Positions 1-7,414 are shown, counted from the stretch's first letter. The stretch: 64,000 bases of DNA from Endozoicomonas sp. NE40 (GCF_040549045.1 NZ_JBEWTB010000003.1:1-64000); one strand, 5' to 3'. Numbers and translations: made by a program. Notes: generated by a model from the letters alone, not told the origin.

Positions 1-128
1 TTTGCAGTTAGCCAGGGTTCTCCCGGGTAAGCCTGTTCGTACCATTGCCGGGGAGTCTGACCACTGACTTTGATAGCCTTGGCACACTCCGCCAGCACCT
101 TATCCCAGTGCTTTTTCTTAGCCGACAT
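1..128 (-). CDS. Hypothetical protein, N-terminal 42 residues (runs off the window)
   Basis: An open frame starts at ATG 128 with a strong AAGGAG Shine-Dalgarno nine bases upstream and reads leftward off the window edge with no stop. It begins MSAKKKHWDKVLAECAKAIK and continues with Trp/Tyr/Pro-rich residues. It lies 13 bp after the membrane/coiled-coil gene ending at 142 and is probably co-transcribed with it. No family can be assigned from this fragment. Confidence 0.55.
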   Translation of the reverse strand, partial: MSAKKKHWDKVLAECAKAIKVSGQTPRQWYEQAYPGEPWLTA

Positions 129-141
129 CAACAACCACTCC

Positions 142-567
142 TTATCCCAGATTAATCCGGTCTAAAAGCTGCTGATAACGTTCATTCAGCGCACGGTTAT
201 CACTCTCAAGGGTCTGGTTGCGACTCTCCAGACTGGCTATCTGATCCCGCTGCGAACGGATAACAGATTCCAGCCCGTTAATACGGCTCTCAAGGTTCTC
301 AATGGTGCGTTGTGATGACGATTTGATGGTTTCTAATTGTTCTTCCAGCTCTTTACGCAGCATGGAAGCAATTTCATTGTGTCGCTGGACGGCTAACAGT
401 GCCGATTCGTCACGGATGCGACTGGCTTCAGCCTCCACAATGGGCTGCTTTAGTCGTTTAGTCATGTGCGTCCAGAAGCCGGAAACGCCGACACCAATAG
501 CCACACCCATGCCCGTCATTTGGACGGGTGTAGCCGGTAAAGAAAGTAGTTGGGAAAGGAAGTCCAT
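142..567 (-). CDS. Membrane-anchored coiled-coil protein
   Basis: The 141-residue product has a weakly hydrophobic, Gly/Val-rich stretch around residues 13-32, then one long predicted coiled coil to the C-terminus with heptad-like Leu/Ile and many Glu/Arg/Gln. This layout (short anchor plus helical rod) is seen in phage i-spanins and other envelope-spanning phage proteins, but no lysis gene is visible nearby, so the role is only a guess. The start codon abuts a hairpin (568-601) and a putative late promoter (625-645), which suggests late expression. Confidence 0.7.
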   Translation of the reverse strand: MDFLSQLLSLPATPVQMTGMGVAIGVGVSGFWTHMTKRLKQPIVEAEASRIRDESALLAVQRHNEIASMLRKELEEQLETIKSSSQRTIENLESRINGLESVIRSQRDQIASLESRNQTLESDNRALNERYQQLLDRINLG

Positions 568-645
568 AAATAAGCCACTGATCTCGAATCAGGGCTTATT
601 TGATGGGGAGTGTGGTGGGTTTGCTCTTAAATAAAATTATTGATG
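568..645 (-). promoter_or_regulatory. Putative late promoter element and start-adjacent hairpin
   Basis: On the minus strand an AT-rich element (AATAATTTTATTTAAGAG, 625-645) resembles those before the portal and capsid genes. It is followed by a stem-loop at 568-601 with 9-bp perfect outer arms AAATAAGCC/GGCTTATTT that ends exactly at the ATG at 567. The element overlaps the stop codon of the upstream gene. Promoter function is inferred from recurrence. Confidence 0.5.
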
Positions 646-917
646 CCGGATCGGGATGATTGCGCTATGACGATCCGGCCAATCTGGCGCTCTACATGGT
701 CGTCAACTGAATCAGGAAATTCAGCATTACTGTCACGAAGCCATTTCGCCTCAGCTTCCAAAACAGCTATTTCCTTTTGAGTTTCTTTGAGCCTGATTCC
801 ATTTTTCTCTCTCTGCGCTGTTACTTTGTTGTAGGCACACAGAATGTCATCAATTGGAGCGGAGTCGTATAAGAGGTTATGAAGCTCGTCCAGATTAATA
901 TTGTGATCTTTAGCCAC
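627..917 (-). CDS. Hypothetical protein, helical
   Basis: The 96-residue product is charged and mostly helical, with a probable coiled coil over residues 28-62 (KVTAQREKNGIRLKETQ and onward). No catalytic motif or Cys cluster is seen. It overlaps the 3' end of the DnaQ-like exonuclease gene by 8 bp, so the two are probably translationally coupled. Function unknown. Confidence 0.6.
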   Translation of the reverse strand: MAKDHNINLDELHNLLYDSAPIDDILCAYNKVTAQREKNGIRLKETQKEIAVLEAEAKWLRDSNAEFPDSVDDHVERQIGRIVIAQSSRSGINNFI

Positions 918-1416
918 TGGTTAGCCCGTCCTGATATTCAAGATATTGCCAAACAGCTCGGGTTGCCATTGTGTCCGCAAGAGCCCTGTGTGCAGTACCT
1001 TCCCAGCGATAACCAATATGACGGGCGGCGGCGGTCAGCTTTTGCCAACGGTAATCATCACGATAGTCATCCCACTCGCCATAGTGCCGAGAATATTTCA
1101 GCATACAGCACTGCACACTCTTTGCTGCTTTAAGCTCATCTTCCAGGAACATGCTGTCGTAACCGGCGTTGTAAATAATTACATCATGACCGGCCACCAG
1201 CTCATGTATTTTTGACCGAATATCGTCGTATGCTGGAGCATCCTTAACGTCATTAGGCGATATGCCGTGTATAGCCTGAGCTTCCGGCCATGCTGTTGCT
1301 CGTACCGGTTTAACCAGTGTGTTCAGCAAGGTTTGATGGTCATCAATGATGGCAATCTCAACAACCTCATCACTGTGATTCAGGCCTGTTGTTTCAGTGT
1401 CGATGTAGACGGTCAT
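910..1416 (-). CDS. DnaQ-like DEDDh 3'-5' exonuclease
   Basis: The start is ATG 1416 (MTVYIDTETTG), not the longer frame to 1491, because a GAGGAAAG Shine-Dalgarno precedes it and the longer form would overlap the upstream gene. Exonuclease motif I is DTET at residues 6-9, motif II is YNAGYDSMF, and motif III is HRALADT near the C-terminus, giving the DEDDh set of metal ligands and catalytic His. At about 168 residues it is a single-domain phage RNase T/DnaQ-type exonuclease that trims 3' ends of DNA or RNA. It sits in the early leftward cluster with small unknown genes. Confidence 0.85.
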   Translation of the reverse strand: MTVYIDTETTGLNHSDEVVEIAIIDDHQTLLNTLVKPVRATAWPEAQAIHGISPNDVKDAPAYDDIRSKIHELVAGHDVIIYNAGYDSMFLEDELKAAKSVQCCMLKYSRHYGEWDDYRDDYRWQKLTAAARHIGYRWEGTAHRALADTMATRAVWQYLEYQDGLTSG

Positions 1417-1420
1417 ATTA

Positions 1421-2545
1421 CTAACTTTCCTCAAGCACCAGCGTTTCCGGTGTGACTTGCTTCCCAACAAACGATTCACGCACAAAGACAATGCGGGAAC
1501 CTGGCGTCATATCCTTGTATTCACCCTTGTAATAGCGTTCATGGGTTAGCTGTCGGTAATGGAATGACCGCATGTGATCTTTGGGGCTGGATTGTTGTTT
1601 GCCCACCAGCCCAAACGTTTTGGGAGAGTAGTTACCCTGAATGACTGGCTCGCCCTTTGATTTTGCATACCGTGAAGGGAATCCCGCTTTCAAGGCGGAC
1701 GGTTCAGCTGCGGTATAAATAATTAGAGCGGCCACCAGCTTAAACAGCCGGTATTGCTGTTCCAGTTCTTGATCGGTCAGGCCGAAGGTTTGAACGCCAG
1801 ACTTCTTCTGACCGGGTTGTGGTTGCTGCAATGAAAAATTGCCGCCAGATGAAGCTATCGCAAAAAACTCATCAACATTTTTCGCACTCACCGCTTGAAT
1901 GAAGTCGTTCAGCTCAAAGGTCAGCTGCATGGTCATCGTTGTGGAGTAAGTAATGGTGATGGAGCGTGTTTGTGGTTTATAAACCGTTATGCCCTTTCGG
2001 TTGCCAAGGCTGTCCGTCACTATGACATCCATGGTGTGATCTGGCTTTAGTCCGTCGCTGTCCAGCTTCACGCCAATCGACTTATCCAGTACCTCACTCC
2101 ACGTCTGATAATTCTGCGTAAACTTACCGATACTGACCAAACAGGACGGCATTACATAACCATCAATGCAATAGCCTTTAGGTGTGGCTAACACGAACTC
2201 CATGCTATCTTGCGGGATAAAATCCCCATTCTTCACGGAATACTTTGCCTGATATAAACGATCCAGAGCATCAGCACTTTCAGGAAAAACGATATTGCGG
2301 TCGTGGCTATAAATCCAACAGTACTCATTGAAAGCCTGAACCGCATTAATAGCACTTAACAGAGCCCTGATATCTTTGGCTTCGTGGTACATTGCCTGAT
2401 AGATGACGGACAGGGCTGTAATGTGCTTTTCCTTTTCTGTCTTACGCCCTTTCAACAGATCAGGCATGAGCTTTTTAACGGTTAAGACACCCTCATCAAT
2501 AGCACTGCTGTAAACGTTATACAGCTTGCGTTTACTCGACTTCAT
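1421..2545 (-). CDS. Unknown early protein; C-terminus faintly AcrVA2-like
   Basis: A 374-residue soluble protein with no recognisable catalytic motif. The first 110 residues are helical. A middle part holds PKGYCIDGYV and strand-rich segments, and residues 235-250 are a Gln/Gly-rich linker. The C-terminus is rich in His, Arg and Tyr (DHMRSFHYRQLTHERYYKG) followed by a hydrophobic VFV strand. That ending, with the overall length and layout, recalls AcrVA2-type proteins of mobile elements, whose C-terminus has an H-R-H-Y-G run followed by a strand. This is memory-based pattern similarity, not an established homology. It stops 4 bp before the DnaQ-like gene. Confidence 0.65.
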   Translation of the reverse strand: MKSSKRKLYNVYSSAIDEGVLTVKKLMPDLLKGRKTEKEKHITALSVIYQAMYHEAKDIRALLSAINAVQAFNEYCWIYSHDRNIVFPESADALDRLYQAKYSVKNGDFIPQDSMEFVLATPKGYCIDGYVMPSCLVSIGKFTQNYQTWSEVLDKSIGVKLDSDGLKPDHTMDVIVTDSLGNRKGITVYKPQTRSITITYSTTMTMQLTFELNDFIQAVSAKNVDEFFAIASSGGNFSLQQPQPGQKKSGVQTFGLTDQELEQQYRLFKLVAALIIYTAAEPSALKAGFPSRYAKSKGEPVIQGNYSPKTFGLVGKQQSSPKDHMRSFHYRQLTHERYYKGEYKDMTPGSRIVFVRESFVGKQVTPETLVLEES

Positions 2546-2576
2546 TCTGGTGATGACTCCTATTTTTTATCTGTCT

Positions 2577-3017
2577 TCATTGACTAAGTTCTATTTTTAC
2601 AGCTGCTTTAACTGCGTCCACAATCCGGCAAAGATAAACGTAATCAGGGTTATCAGTGGTTGGTAGCTCTTCCCACCATTCATCCCCATAAGCGATAAAC
2701 AACTCATCAACAAGAAATGGCAGTGATTCACGATTAATTCCAACACCTATTTTTTTACCTACCTGCTCATAATCAGTAATCGTGCTGTCGATATTCGATA
2801 ACTTGCCTGCCAGATAGTAGCGGTCGCATGAATCGATAAATTCTGCAACCGAATCACACCCCATTGCTCCCCAGTAAGCAGTCCAAGCCTCACCGAAGCA
2901 ATCAACGGTTAACTTGCCTCGCTGATTGCCTAAATCCTCAGTGATGAATGTTACCGGGTCTAACCGTTCCAGATCGGTGAGTAACCTTTTAGTCACTTTG
3001 CTTTCTGTGATTTTCAT
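2577..3017 (-). CDS. Conserved phage protein of the early region
   Basis: A 146-residue protein with an N-terminal pattern (LERLDPVTFITEDLGNQRGK, then TVDCFGEAWTAYWGAMG and a DSCDRYYLAGKL run) that I recognise from small proteins in lambdoid and other phage early regions. Their function is undetermined. Trp, Tyr and acidic residues are frequent and no metal-binding or nuclease motif is evident. It lies between the AcrVA2-like gene and the 229-residue gene in one leftward cluster. Confidence 0.7.
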   Translation of the reverse strand: MKITESKVTKRLLTDLERLDPVTFITEDLGNQRGKLTVDCFGEAWTAYWGAMGCDSVAEFIDSCDRYYLAGKLSNIDSTITDYEQVGKKIGVGINRESLPFLVDELFIAYGDEWWEELPTTDNPDYVYLCRIVDAVKAAVKIELSQ

Positions 3018-3038
3018 AGCTCTACTGCTTTATATCTT

Positions 3039-3728
3039 CTACACAACAGAGTTTGCTTTGTTGTGCTCGTCCAGAGTATCTACAGCTTGTTTAAGCTGCT
3101 TATGAGCGGCGGCAGTGCGCTCTTTGTGGATGCCCTGGTAGCGGATCAGGGTACGGGCTGCCCAGTGGACATCGTTATAAAGGGCTTCACGCTCTTTCAT
3201 GCGTACAAGGTCAGAGTTTTCTCCGCTCAGCTCTGACATTTTTTTATCAATGGCTCGCAACAGGTAACGGTCACATAACGGATTGCCTTCAGGCTGGAAT
3301 AGCCATTCGCCCAGTTCGGTACGGACGATATTACCGACTTTACGATCATCAGGAAGCATGACGGCATAGCTGTTTGATTCAGTGCAGTGAACAAACTCAG
3401 CGATAACTGTCTTGTAATATTCGTCACGGCTTGCTGTCCACACGTCATACGCTGCGTGAAACTCTCCTGACCACAGTTCGTGTACTGCTGCTTCAGCGGT
3501 AATGACAACAAATCGGCTGTCTCTGGCACGATATAGCACCAGACCGGTGGGTTTGAAATTGTCACCTTTCAGGCTCAACTCGTTGTAGTTGTGCTTGCTA
3601 ATTGCGCTAACCGGCTTATCGATGACCAGACGGTTATCATGCTGGTCGGTCAACAGTGTGCCAAATGGCATATATCCATGCTCTTCACACTTAAAGCGGG
3701 CCTTTTCGCTGGCCTCACGTCCAATCAT
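3039..3728 (-). CDS. Hypothetical early protein
   Basis: A 229-residue protein of unknown function. The N-terminus holds HGYMPFGTLLTD, which resembles NGYTPFGVLATN near residue 48 of the giant DarB-like protein; this may be chance. The C-terminal third (from about residue 170) is helical with many Arg/Lys/Glu. No transmembrane segment or catalytic motif is seen. It starts 14 bp after the small HTH-like gene and is probably co-transcribed. Confidence 0.65.
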   Translation of the reverse strand: MIGREASEKARFKCEEHGYMPFGTLLTDQHDNRLVIDKPVSAISKHNYNELSLKGDNFKPTGLVLYRARDSRFVVITAEAAVHELWSGEFHAAYDVWTASRDEYYKTVIAEFVHCTESNSYAVMLPDDRKVGNIVRTELGEWLFQPEGNPLCDRYLLRAIDKKMSELSGENSDLVRMKEREALYNDVHWAARTLIRYQGIHKERTAAAHKQLKQAVDTLDEHNKANSVV

Positions 3729-3741
3729 TTAATTCTCTCTC

Positions 3742-3996
3742 TCACGACAAACTGGCTCGAATTTGCTCTAACTCTTTTTGATAGCGATTCATTGATCGCC
3801 CATAGGGCTTATCTGGATGCGTATACACCAGCCAGTAACCTAATAAATCCAACAGACCATCAGGCATATCGGTTGGTTTACTACTCCTCCAGGTATCAAC
3901 GGCCGGTGGGGTTACACTGCAAATCTCTGATATTTTGTATTTGTCCAACTGGTGCTTTTGCATCAGTACTTTCAGGACTTCGCCATTAGTAGCCAT
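3742..3996 (-). CDS. Small helix-turn-helix (XRE/Cro-like) protein
   Basis: The likely start is MATNGEVLKVL (ATG 3996), since the extra four residues of the longer frame have no role in the fold. The sequence shows a compact HTH: HQLDKYKISEICSVTPPAV as helices 2 and 3, then DTWRSSKP, as in small Cro-like or bacteriophage CII-like regulators. About 84 residues is a usual length for such proteins. It may regulate the early operon, whose promoter with a 21-bp palindrome lies a few hundred bases upstream. Confidence 0.6.
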   Translation of the reverse strand: MATNGEVLKVLMQKHQLDKYKISEICSVTPPAVDTWRSSKPTDMPDGLLDLLGYWLVYTHPDKPYGRSMNRYQKELEQIRASLS

Positions 3997-4058
3997 ATTT
4001 GCCTCCACATAAGCAAAAAGGAGCCGGATTATAAAATCAGGCTCCCTATGACTAGCTC

Positions 4059-4211
4059 TTAACTTTTGGAGTCAATCCAGCCTAAAACTGACTTCAGGGC
4101 GTGCGCCTTGAAGGTCATGTAAGCGTATTCTCTTACATGGGGAACCAGCTCTGCGGGAATCTGCTCACTTAACTTTAAGTTACGAACTCGGTTATAATTG
4201 ATAACTGTCAC
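4059..4211 (-). CDS. Small 50-residue protein, GTG start
   Basis: The frame starts at GTG 4211 with an AGGAG Shine-Dalgarno nine bases upstream and stops with TAA at 4059. The product begins (M)TVINYNRVRNLKLSEQIP and ends GWIDSKS. It contains an HVREYAYMTFKAHALKSVL helix. It is the first gene after the palindrome-controlled promoter at 4322-4363, so it is probably the leader gene of the leftward early operon. Function unknown; it looks like a small DNA-binding or regulatory peptide only by size and charge. Confidence 0.6.
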   Translation of the reverse strand: MTVINYNRVRNLKLSEQIPAELVPHVREYAYMTFKAHALKSVLGWIDSKS

Positions 4212-4275
4212 GGGTGGTTTCTCCTATTTTCTACTTCGTGATGCGTAGATGCGGGACGGCAATCCCTCTCTACAC

Positions 4276-4317
4276 TTGCCTTTCGGGGGTGAGTCGCTTC
4301 ATTTCCCCGAAAGGCAA
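4276..4317 (-). promoter_or_regulatory. 5'-UTR stem-loop of the early leftward operon
   Basis: Arms TTGCCTTTCGGGG and CCCCGAAAGGCAA pair perfectly over 13 bp with a 16-nt loop. No U-run follows on either strand, so it is not a simple terminator. It begins near the predicted transcription start of the leftward promoter (-10 at 4322-4327), so it would sit at the 5' end of the mRNA as a stabilising or regulatory leader. Confidence 0.55.
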
Positions 4318-4321
4318 AATC

Positions 4322-4363
4322 ATTATAACCAAATTAGTAAATTTTACAAATTATATTTGTAAA
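4322..4363 (-). promoter_or_regulatory. Early leftward promoter with palindromic operator
   Basis: On the minus strand a perfect TATAAT (4322-4327) lies 16 nt from TTGTAA. The -35 box sits inside a 21-bp palindrome (4343-4363) with 9-bp perfect arms TTTACAAAT and ATTTGTAAA and a 3-nt centre. An operator overlapping the -35 box implies repression at this site. The half-site ATTTGTAAA recurs three times before recT. Confidence 0.65.
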
Positions 4364-4384
4364 TATTATTAATAACTATTACTC

Positions 4385-4804
4385 CTACCCCTCCCAGAAT
4401 TCCTCTGTACTCTTGTCCGCATATTGTTGCGGTGCTGCCTGTTGCTGATAGCCGCCTGCCTGATTAGGGTTCGGGTCTAACAACTGGATATCCCTGGCAT
4501 TAATCTCTGTCGTGTAGCGATCCATGCCCTGTTGATCCTTCCATTGCCGGGTTTGTAGCTTACCCTCGACGTATAATTTAGAGCCCTTGCCGATCATCGG
4601 CGCCAACACCTCGGCCAGCTTCCCGATAACAACAACCCGATGCCATTCAGTACGATCCTGCCGGTTGCCCGTCTGCTTATCGATCCAGCTTTCTGACGTT
4701 GCCAGGTTGAAGTTCATAACCGGCGTGCCGTTGGTCGTCGCTCTCAGCTCTGGTACGTTGCCGGTATGTCCAATCAGAAATACCTTATTTACGCCTCTAC
4801 CCAT
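4385..4804 (-). CDS. ssb: Single-stranded DNA-binding protein
   Basis: The start is ATG 4804 (MGRGVNKVFLIGHTGNVPE), with GGGGAG seven to eight bases upstream, rather than the longer frame. The OB-fold is clear: NKVFLIGHTGNVPELR, FNLATSESW, RTEWHRVVVIGKLAEV, GSKLYVEGKLQTRQW, and TTEINARDIQLL. A Gln/Pro/Gly linker of about 25 residues follows. The C-terminus is acidic but ends EEFWEG instead of the canonical DDDIPF tip that recruits host repair proteins. It coats single-stranded DNA in replication and RecT-mediated recombination. Confidence 0.93.
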   Translation of the reverse strand: MGRGVNKVFLIGHTGNVPELRATTNGTPVMNFNLATSESWIDKQTGNRQDRTEWHRVVVIGKLAEVLAPMIGKGSKLYVEGKLQTRQWKDQQGMDRYTTEINARDIQLLDPNPNQAGGYQQQAAPQQYADKSTEEFWEG

Positions 4805-5000
4805 CTTCAGACTCCCCGGCAGCAAACACCTGGCGCATAACCCGGCAAGTAGTCAGGTACGCTGCAAACACCACCAGCACCGCAAGGCAATAGCGATACA
4901 GTGGAACGCTTCCCGTCGCAAACAGGCCAACAGAAGCCAGGACAAACAGGCAGTAACCGAGCCAACTGTTATCCGCCATCCATTTCAAAACTCTTAACAC
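4797..5000 (-). CDS. Small two-helix membrane protein
   Basis: A 67-residue protein with two hydrophobic helices, about residues 13-30 and 34-50. Its GTG start overlaps the upstream gene's stop and its end overlaps the ssb start by 8 bp. This tight packing indicates one operon with the three membrane-protein genes upstream. No family recognised; it is not holin-like enough to name. Confidence 0.6.
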   Translation of the reverse strand: MLRVLKWMADNSWLGYCLFVLASVGLFATGSVPLYRYCLAVLVVFAAYLTTCRVMRQVFAAGESEDG

Positions 5001-5266
5001 TCAGACTTTCCCTTAATTAACCGACTTAACTCTTTACACTGTTTTCGCACTTGTCCGAGTATCATGGCGTTGGCTCCAGTCACGACAATGACCGTCATTG
5101 CCAGCACGCCACCAGCGACCTTACCCATTTGCCAACCCGTTACTACGGTATAGATCAGCCTGAGATACAGGGCGCTGTTTACCACGCACAATGCGGCCAC
5201 CAGCCTATTCACAAACAGGATTGACCGCATTGAAGAAAAATATTTAACGATGCCTGATCTGATCAT
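4994..5266 (-). CDS. Small two-helix membrane protein
   Basis: About 90 residues with hydrophobic segments near LFVNRLVAALCVVNSALYL and GGVLAMTVIVVTGANAMIL and a basic, Cys-containing C-terminal tail. ATG 5266 is preferred to a TTG at 5281 that would overlap the upstream gene more deeply, but neither has a strong Shine-Dalgarno. It is part of a run of four overlapping small membrane-protein genes just upstream of ssb. Function unknown. Confidence 0.55.
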   Translation of the reverse strand: MIRSGIVKYFSSMRSILFVNRLVAALCVVNSALYLRLIYTVVTGWQMGKVAGGVLAMTVIVVTGANAMILGQVRKQCKELSRLIKGKSEC

Positions 5267-5531
5267 CTTCGCAGAACTCAATAAATTGCCGCTGAAATTC
5301 TCGCCAGTCAGACCACGACTGCCTGAAAATTAACACGGCATAGGTCAGGGTCGGGATATACAACAATGCAAGACAGAAACGGATTGCCTGCTCCTTTGGG
5401 CCGACGACTTCAATGAATACAAACAGCTCCACCAGCAACAGAATGACTGTCGTACCCAGCACAGCGGCGAGTACGACGAACAGCAAGCTAATTATCTTTA
5501 GCTTTCTTAACTTTTTTTGAAGGTCGTGCAA
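5244..5531 (-). CDS. Small membrane protein
   Basis: A 95-residue protein with a basic N-terminus, two hydrophobic helices (LKIISLLFVVLAAVLGTTV and onward, then FCLALLYIPTLTYAVLIF) and a charged cytosolic tail rich in Arg, Glu and Asp. It overlaps both neighbours by about 40 bp, typical of a coupled phage operon. It shares its two-helix-plus-charged-tail plan with the adjacent proteins, but no clear sequence identity. Function unknown. Confidence 0.6.
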   Translation of the reverse strand: MHDLQKKLRKLKIISLLFVVLAAVLGTTVILLLVELFVFIEVVGPKEQAIRFCLALLYIPTLTYAVLIFRQSWSDWREFQRQFIEFCEDDQIRHR

Positions 5532-5793
5532 AACTGGGTAGCTCCTCTAAAGTCTTTTTCAGGTTTTGACGGGCTTTAATGCGCTCCTGGAATGCCATGA
5601 AGAAGCCAACCGTTGCTAACAGGTAAAAAGCTCCCATAATCAGCTGACCTCCAATCTCGGTGACATCGGTAATATCCTGCTTTGCGATGCCCACCACGGC
5701 CAGCGAGGTATACAGCCCCATCAATACGCAGCCTGCCAGGTTTATGTTGTTCAGAATGTTGCTTCGTCTTGTTTTCAGATACAGCTCATACAT
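5488..5793 (-). CDS. Small membrane protein
   Basis: ATG 5793 (MYELYLKTRRSNIL) is preferred because the longer frame from 5832 would overlap the upstream gene. Two hydrophobic helices (INLAGCVLMGLYTSLAVVG and LIMGAFYLLATVGFFMAF) are followed by a strongly basic tail ending KKVKKAKDN. It belongs to the four-gene membrane cluster before ssb. The basic tail could contact membrane phospholipid or DNA, but this is only inference. Confidence 0.6.
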   Translation of the reverse strand: MYELYLKTRRSNILNNINLAGCVLMGLYTSLAVVGIAKQDITDVTEIGGQLIMGAFYLLATVGFFMAFQERIKARQNLKKTLEELPSFARPSKKVKKAKDN

Positions 5794-5797
5794 ACGG

Positions 5798-6034
5798 TTA
5801 TGCCCTGTTACCTCTGTTTTGAAACCACTCAAGGGCTTCGTTAATTAATTCGTCTTCCCACCAGTCATCAATTTCCCGCCTCCGATGGCGGTCGTGGTAG
5901 AAGGTTGGCCCCAGGTAGCTGTGCCACTCCATAAACACACGTCTTCCGTCTGCTAGTGGCAACCGGTAAAACGGATTGTTAACGCCACAGACAATGGCCC
6001 GGACTCTGCTGGACTCAACATAAACACAACCCAT
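5798..6034 (-). CDS. Hypothetical small protein
   Basis: A 78-residue protein rich in Arg, Trp and Tyr, with LADGRRVFMEWHSYLGPTFY followed by a DRHRRREIDDWWEDE run. The start ATG 6034 overlaps the stop of the nuclease gene as TAATG and has a GAGGT Shine-Dalgarno, supporting translational coupling. No known family is recognised. Confidence 0.6.
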   Translation of the reverse strand: MGCVYVESSRVRAIVCGVNNPFYRLPLADGRRVFMEWHSYLGPTFYHDRHRRREIDDWWEDELINEALEWFQNRGNRA

Positions 6035-6504
6035 TAACTCACCTCTAAACCCCTGTACCTGAGCACTGCCACAAGATCGTCCAGTGCTTCACCGTTATTC
6101 ACCATCTTGCTGTCCGCTTTGACCACCAGCCAGCCCTGAGCGGCAGCGGCGTTATATTTGCGACAGTCACCGTTATAGCCTGTTGGCGTTAAGTGCCGTG
6201 ATTTCTGTTTTACGCCGTTTTTGTATTTGCCGTGCTGGTATGTACCACCCTCCACTTCCAGGGCTACTTTCTGCGTTTCCCAGGCAAAATCGAACCGCCA
6301 CCCTCTGACAGGATGGAACCGTAATTCTTTCGTTGGTGGTGGAATCTTTAACGCTTTGAGCTGCTGCTCCATAGCTGATTCCAATTTAGACGGAGAATAA
6401 AGCTGTTTGAGCGTGTTTTTGGGCTTTTCCTGAGCCTTACCCTTGCTGTAGCAGTAAACGCTGCTCTGGCGCAGTTTTTGGAACTCTGCTTCCGTTAATC
6501 TCAC
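6034..6504 (-). CDS. PD-(D/E)XK endonuclease (phage VRR/DUF559-like)
   Basis: A 156-residue protein. The core reads RFHPVRGWRFDFAW, then KVALEVEGGTYQHGK, then a DCRKYNAAAAQGWLVVKAD helix-strand. This is the pattern of small phage PD-(D/E)XK nucleases: a conserved Asp in WRFDFAW, Glu in LEVEGG, and the KYN.A...GW signature. These are annotated as phage endonucleases or Holliday-junction-type resolvases of the early region. GTG at 6504 has GAGG just upstream. It fits the recombination set with SSB, RecT and RdgC. Confidence 0.8.
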   Translation of the reverse strand: MRLTEAEFQKLRQSSVYCYSKGKAQEKPKNTLKQLYSPSKLESAMEQQLKALKIPPPTKELRFHPVRGWRFDFAWETQKVALEVEGGTYQHGKYKNGVKQKSRHLTPTGYNGDCRKYNAAAAQGWLVVKADSKMVNNGEALDDLVAVLRYRGLEVS

Positions 6505-6510
6505 ACGACC

Positions 6511-6936
6511 TCAGTGCATCGTTTCCGTTTTTGTATGAAAACGACGCTCACCGCATTTCTGACACTTCGATTCATAGTGGACGACACTGGGTTCGTATTC
6601 ACTGCGTCTCTGGCTACCCTTTACTTCGATGAACGGACAGTCACGCAACAATCCACCCGCTTTGGAGCAAAATGCTTTACTGTCAGTCTGGTAGGCGGTC
6701 AGGGCATCGCTGATAGCCTTTACCGCCTGCTCCGGCGATTCGGACTGGATGGATTGGCCGATCATGTAAAACAGGCACTCAACCTGTTCATAGTGAACAT
6801 CAGCCATATCGGCCGCTTGCTCCAGACCGGATATGGTTCCGGTGCGCACTTTGCCGGAGTCGCCTTCGGTAGCCGTTACATTGGCGAACCTGCCAGCCAG
6901 TGACCGTATCTCATTACCCAGCTTTGACGGGCTCAT
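6511..6936 (-). CDS. Hypothetical protein with C-terminal zinc ribbon-like motif
   Basis: ATG 6936 is chosen: it overlaps the upstream stop as ATGA and has AGGAG eight bases upstream. The longer frame from 7026 would overlap the previous gene by over 90 bp. The 141-residue product is helical, and its C-terminal 25 residues hold CQKCGERRFH, half of a zinc ribbon. It lies in a run of three small Cys-knuckle genes. Role unknown, perhaps nucleic-acid binding. Confidence 0.65.
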   Translation of the reverse strand: MSPSKLGNEIRSLAGRFANVTATEGDSGKVRTGTISGLEQAADMADVHYEQVECLFYMIGQSIQSESPEQAVKAISDALTAYQTDSKAFCSKAGGLLRDCPFIEVKGSQRRSEYEPSVVHYESKCQKCGERRFHTKTETMH

Positions 6937-7205
6937 GCGTGCAGTCTCCTGCTCATAACGTTGTGTACCCATGCGCCAAAGCTGGCCTCCACCTTGGCAT
7001 TCCGGGTAGCTACCCTGGACCGACACAGTTTTTTCATCAGCCCTGCCGCTTCAGCGGCTTTTGTCGGGGCAATCTGCAGCTGACAATCAGGCTTTACCAG
7101 TAACACCTCATTGCAACCGGAACACAGGAACATTTCGCTCGGGTTATGTTTGGCTGACTGGACGGCTTTGCAGGTTGGGCAACGTCCGGCTCTTACTTTT
7201 GGCAC
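6933..7205 (-). CDS. Small zinc-ribbon protein
   Basis: The likely start is GTG 7205 (VPKVRAGRCPTC), seven bases after AGGAG. An in-frame start further upstream would overlap the previous gene by 100 bp. CPTC near residue 9 and CSGC about 20 residues later form a four-Cys zinc ribbon, followed by a basic helical tail. It overlaps the upstream zinc-knuckle gene by 13 bp and is coupled to the next gene by ATGA. Confidence 0.6.
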   Translation of the reverse strand: MPKVRAGRCPTCKAVQSAKHNPSEMFLCSGCNEVLLVKPDCQLQIAPTKAAEAAGLMKKLCRSRVATRNAKVEASFGAWVHNVMSRRLHA

Positions 7206-7414
7206 TGCTGCTCTCCTAACCTGGCTACGGTTTTTTTGGCTTTGAACTGCTCTTTCAGCCAACCGCTTGCGAGTAGCTGGTGACAACTGGCACACAGGAA
7301 GCTGTCGCCGCCGCCCACGTAATCAACAATCTCACGACAACCCATACAGGTACGGGCTGCTTTCAGAAAGCCCGGGTTGCTCTCAACACTCACCCGGTAA
7401 TAAAAATCGGACAC
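7193..7414 (-). CDS. Small zinc-finger protein
   Basis: A 73-residue protein starting at GTG 7414 after a purine-rich GAGAGAG. CMGC at residues 23-26 and CASC about 15 residues later make a CxxC-x(n)-CxxC zinc finger. The C-terminus is basic. Together with the next two genes it forms a set of small zinc-ribbon proteins typical of phage early regions. Function unknown. Confidence 0.6.
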   Translation of the reverse strand: MSDFYYRVSVESNPGFLKAARTCMGCREIVDYVGGGDSFLCASCHQLLASGWLKEQFKAKKTVARLGEQQCQK

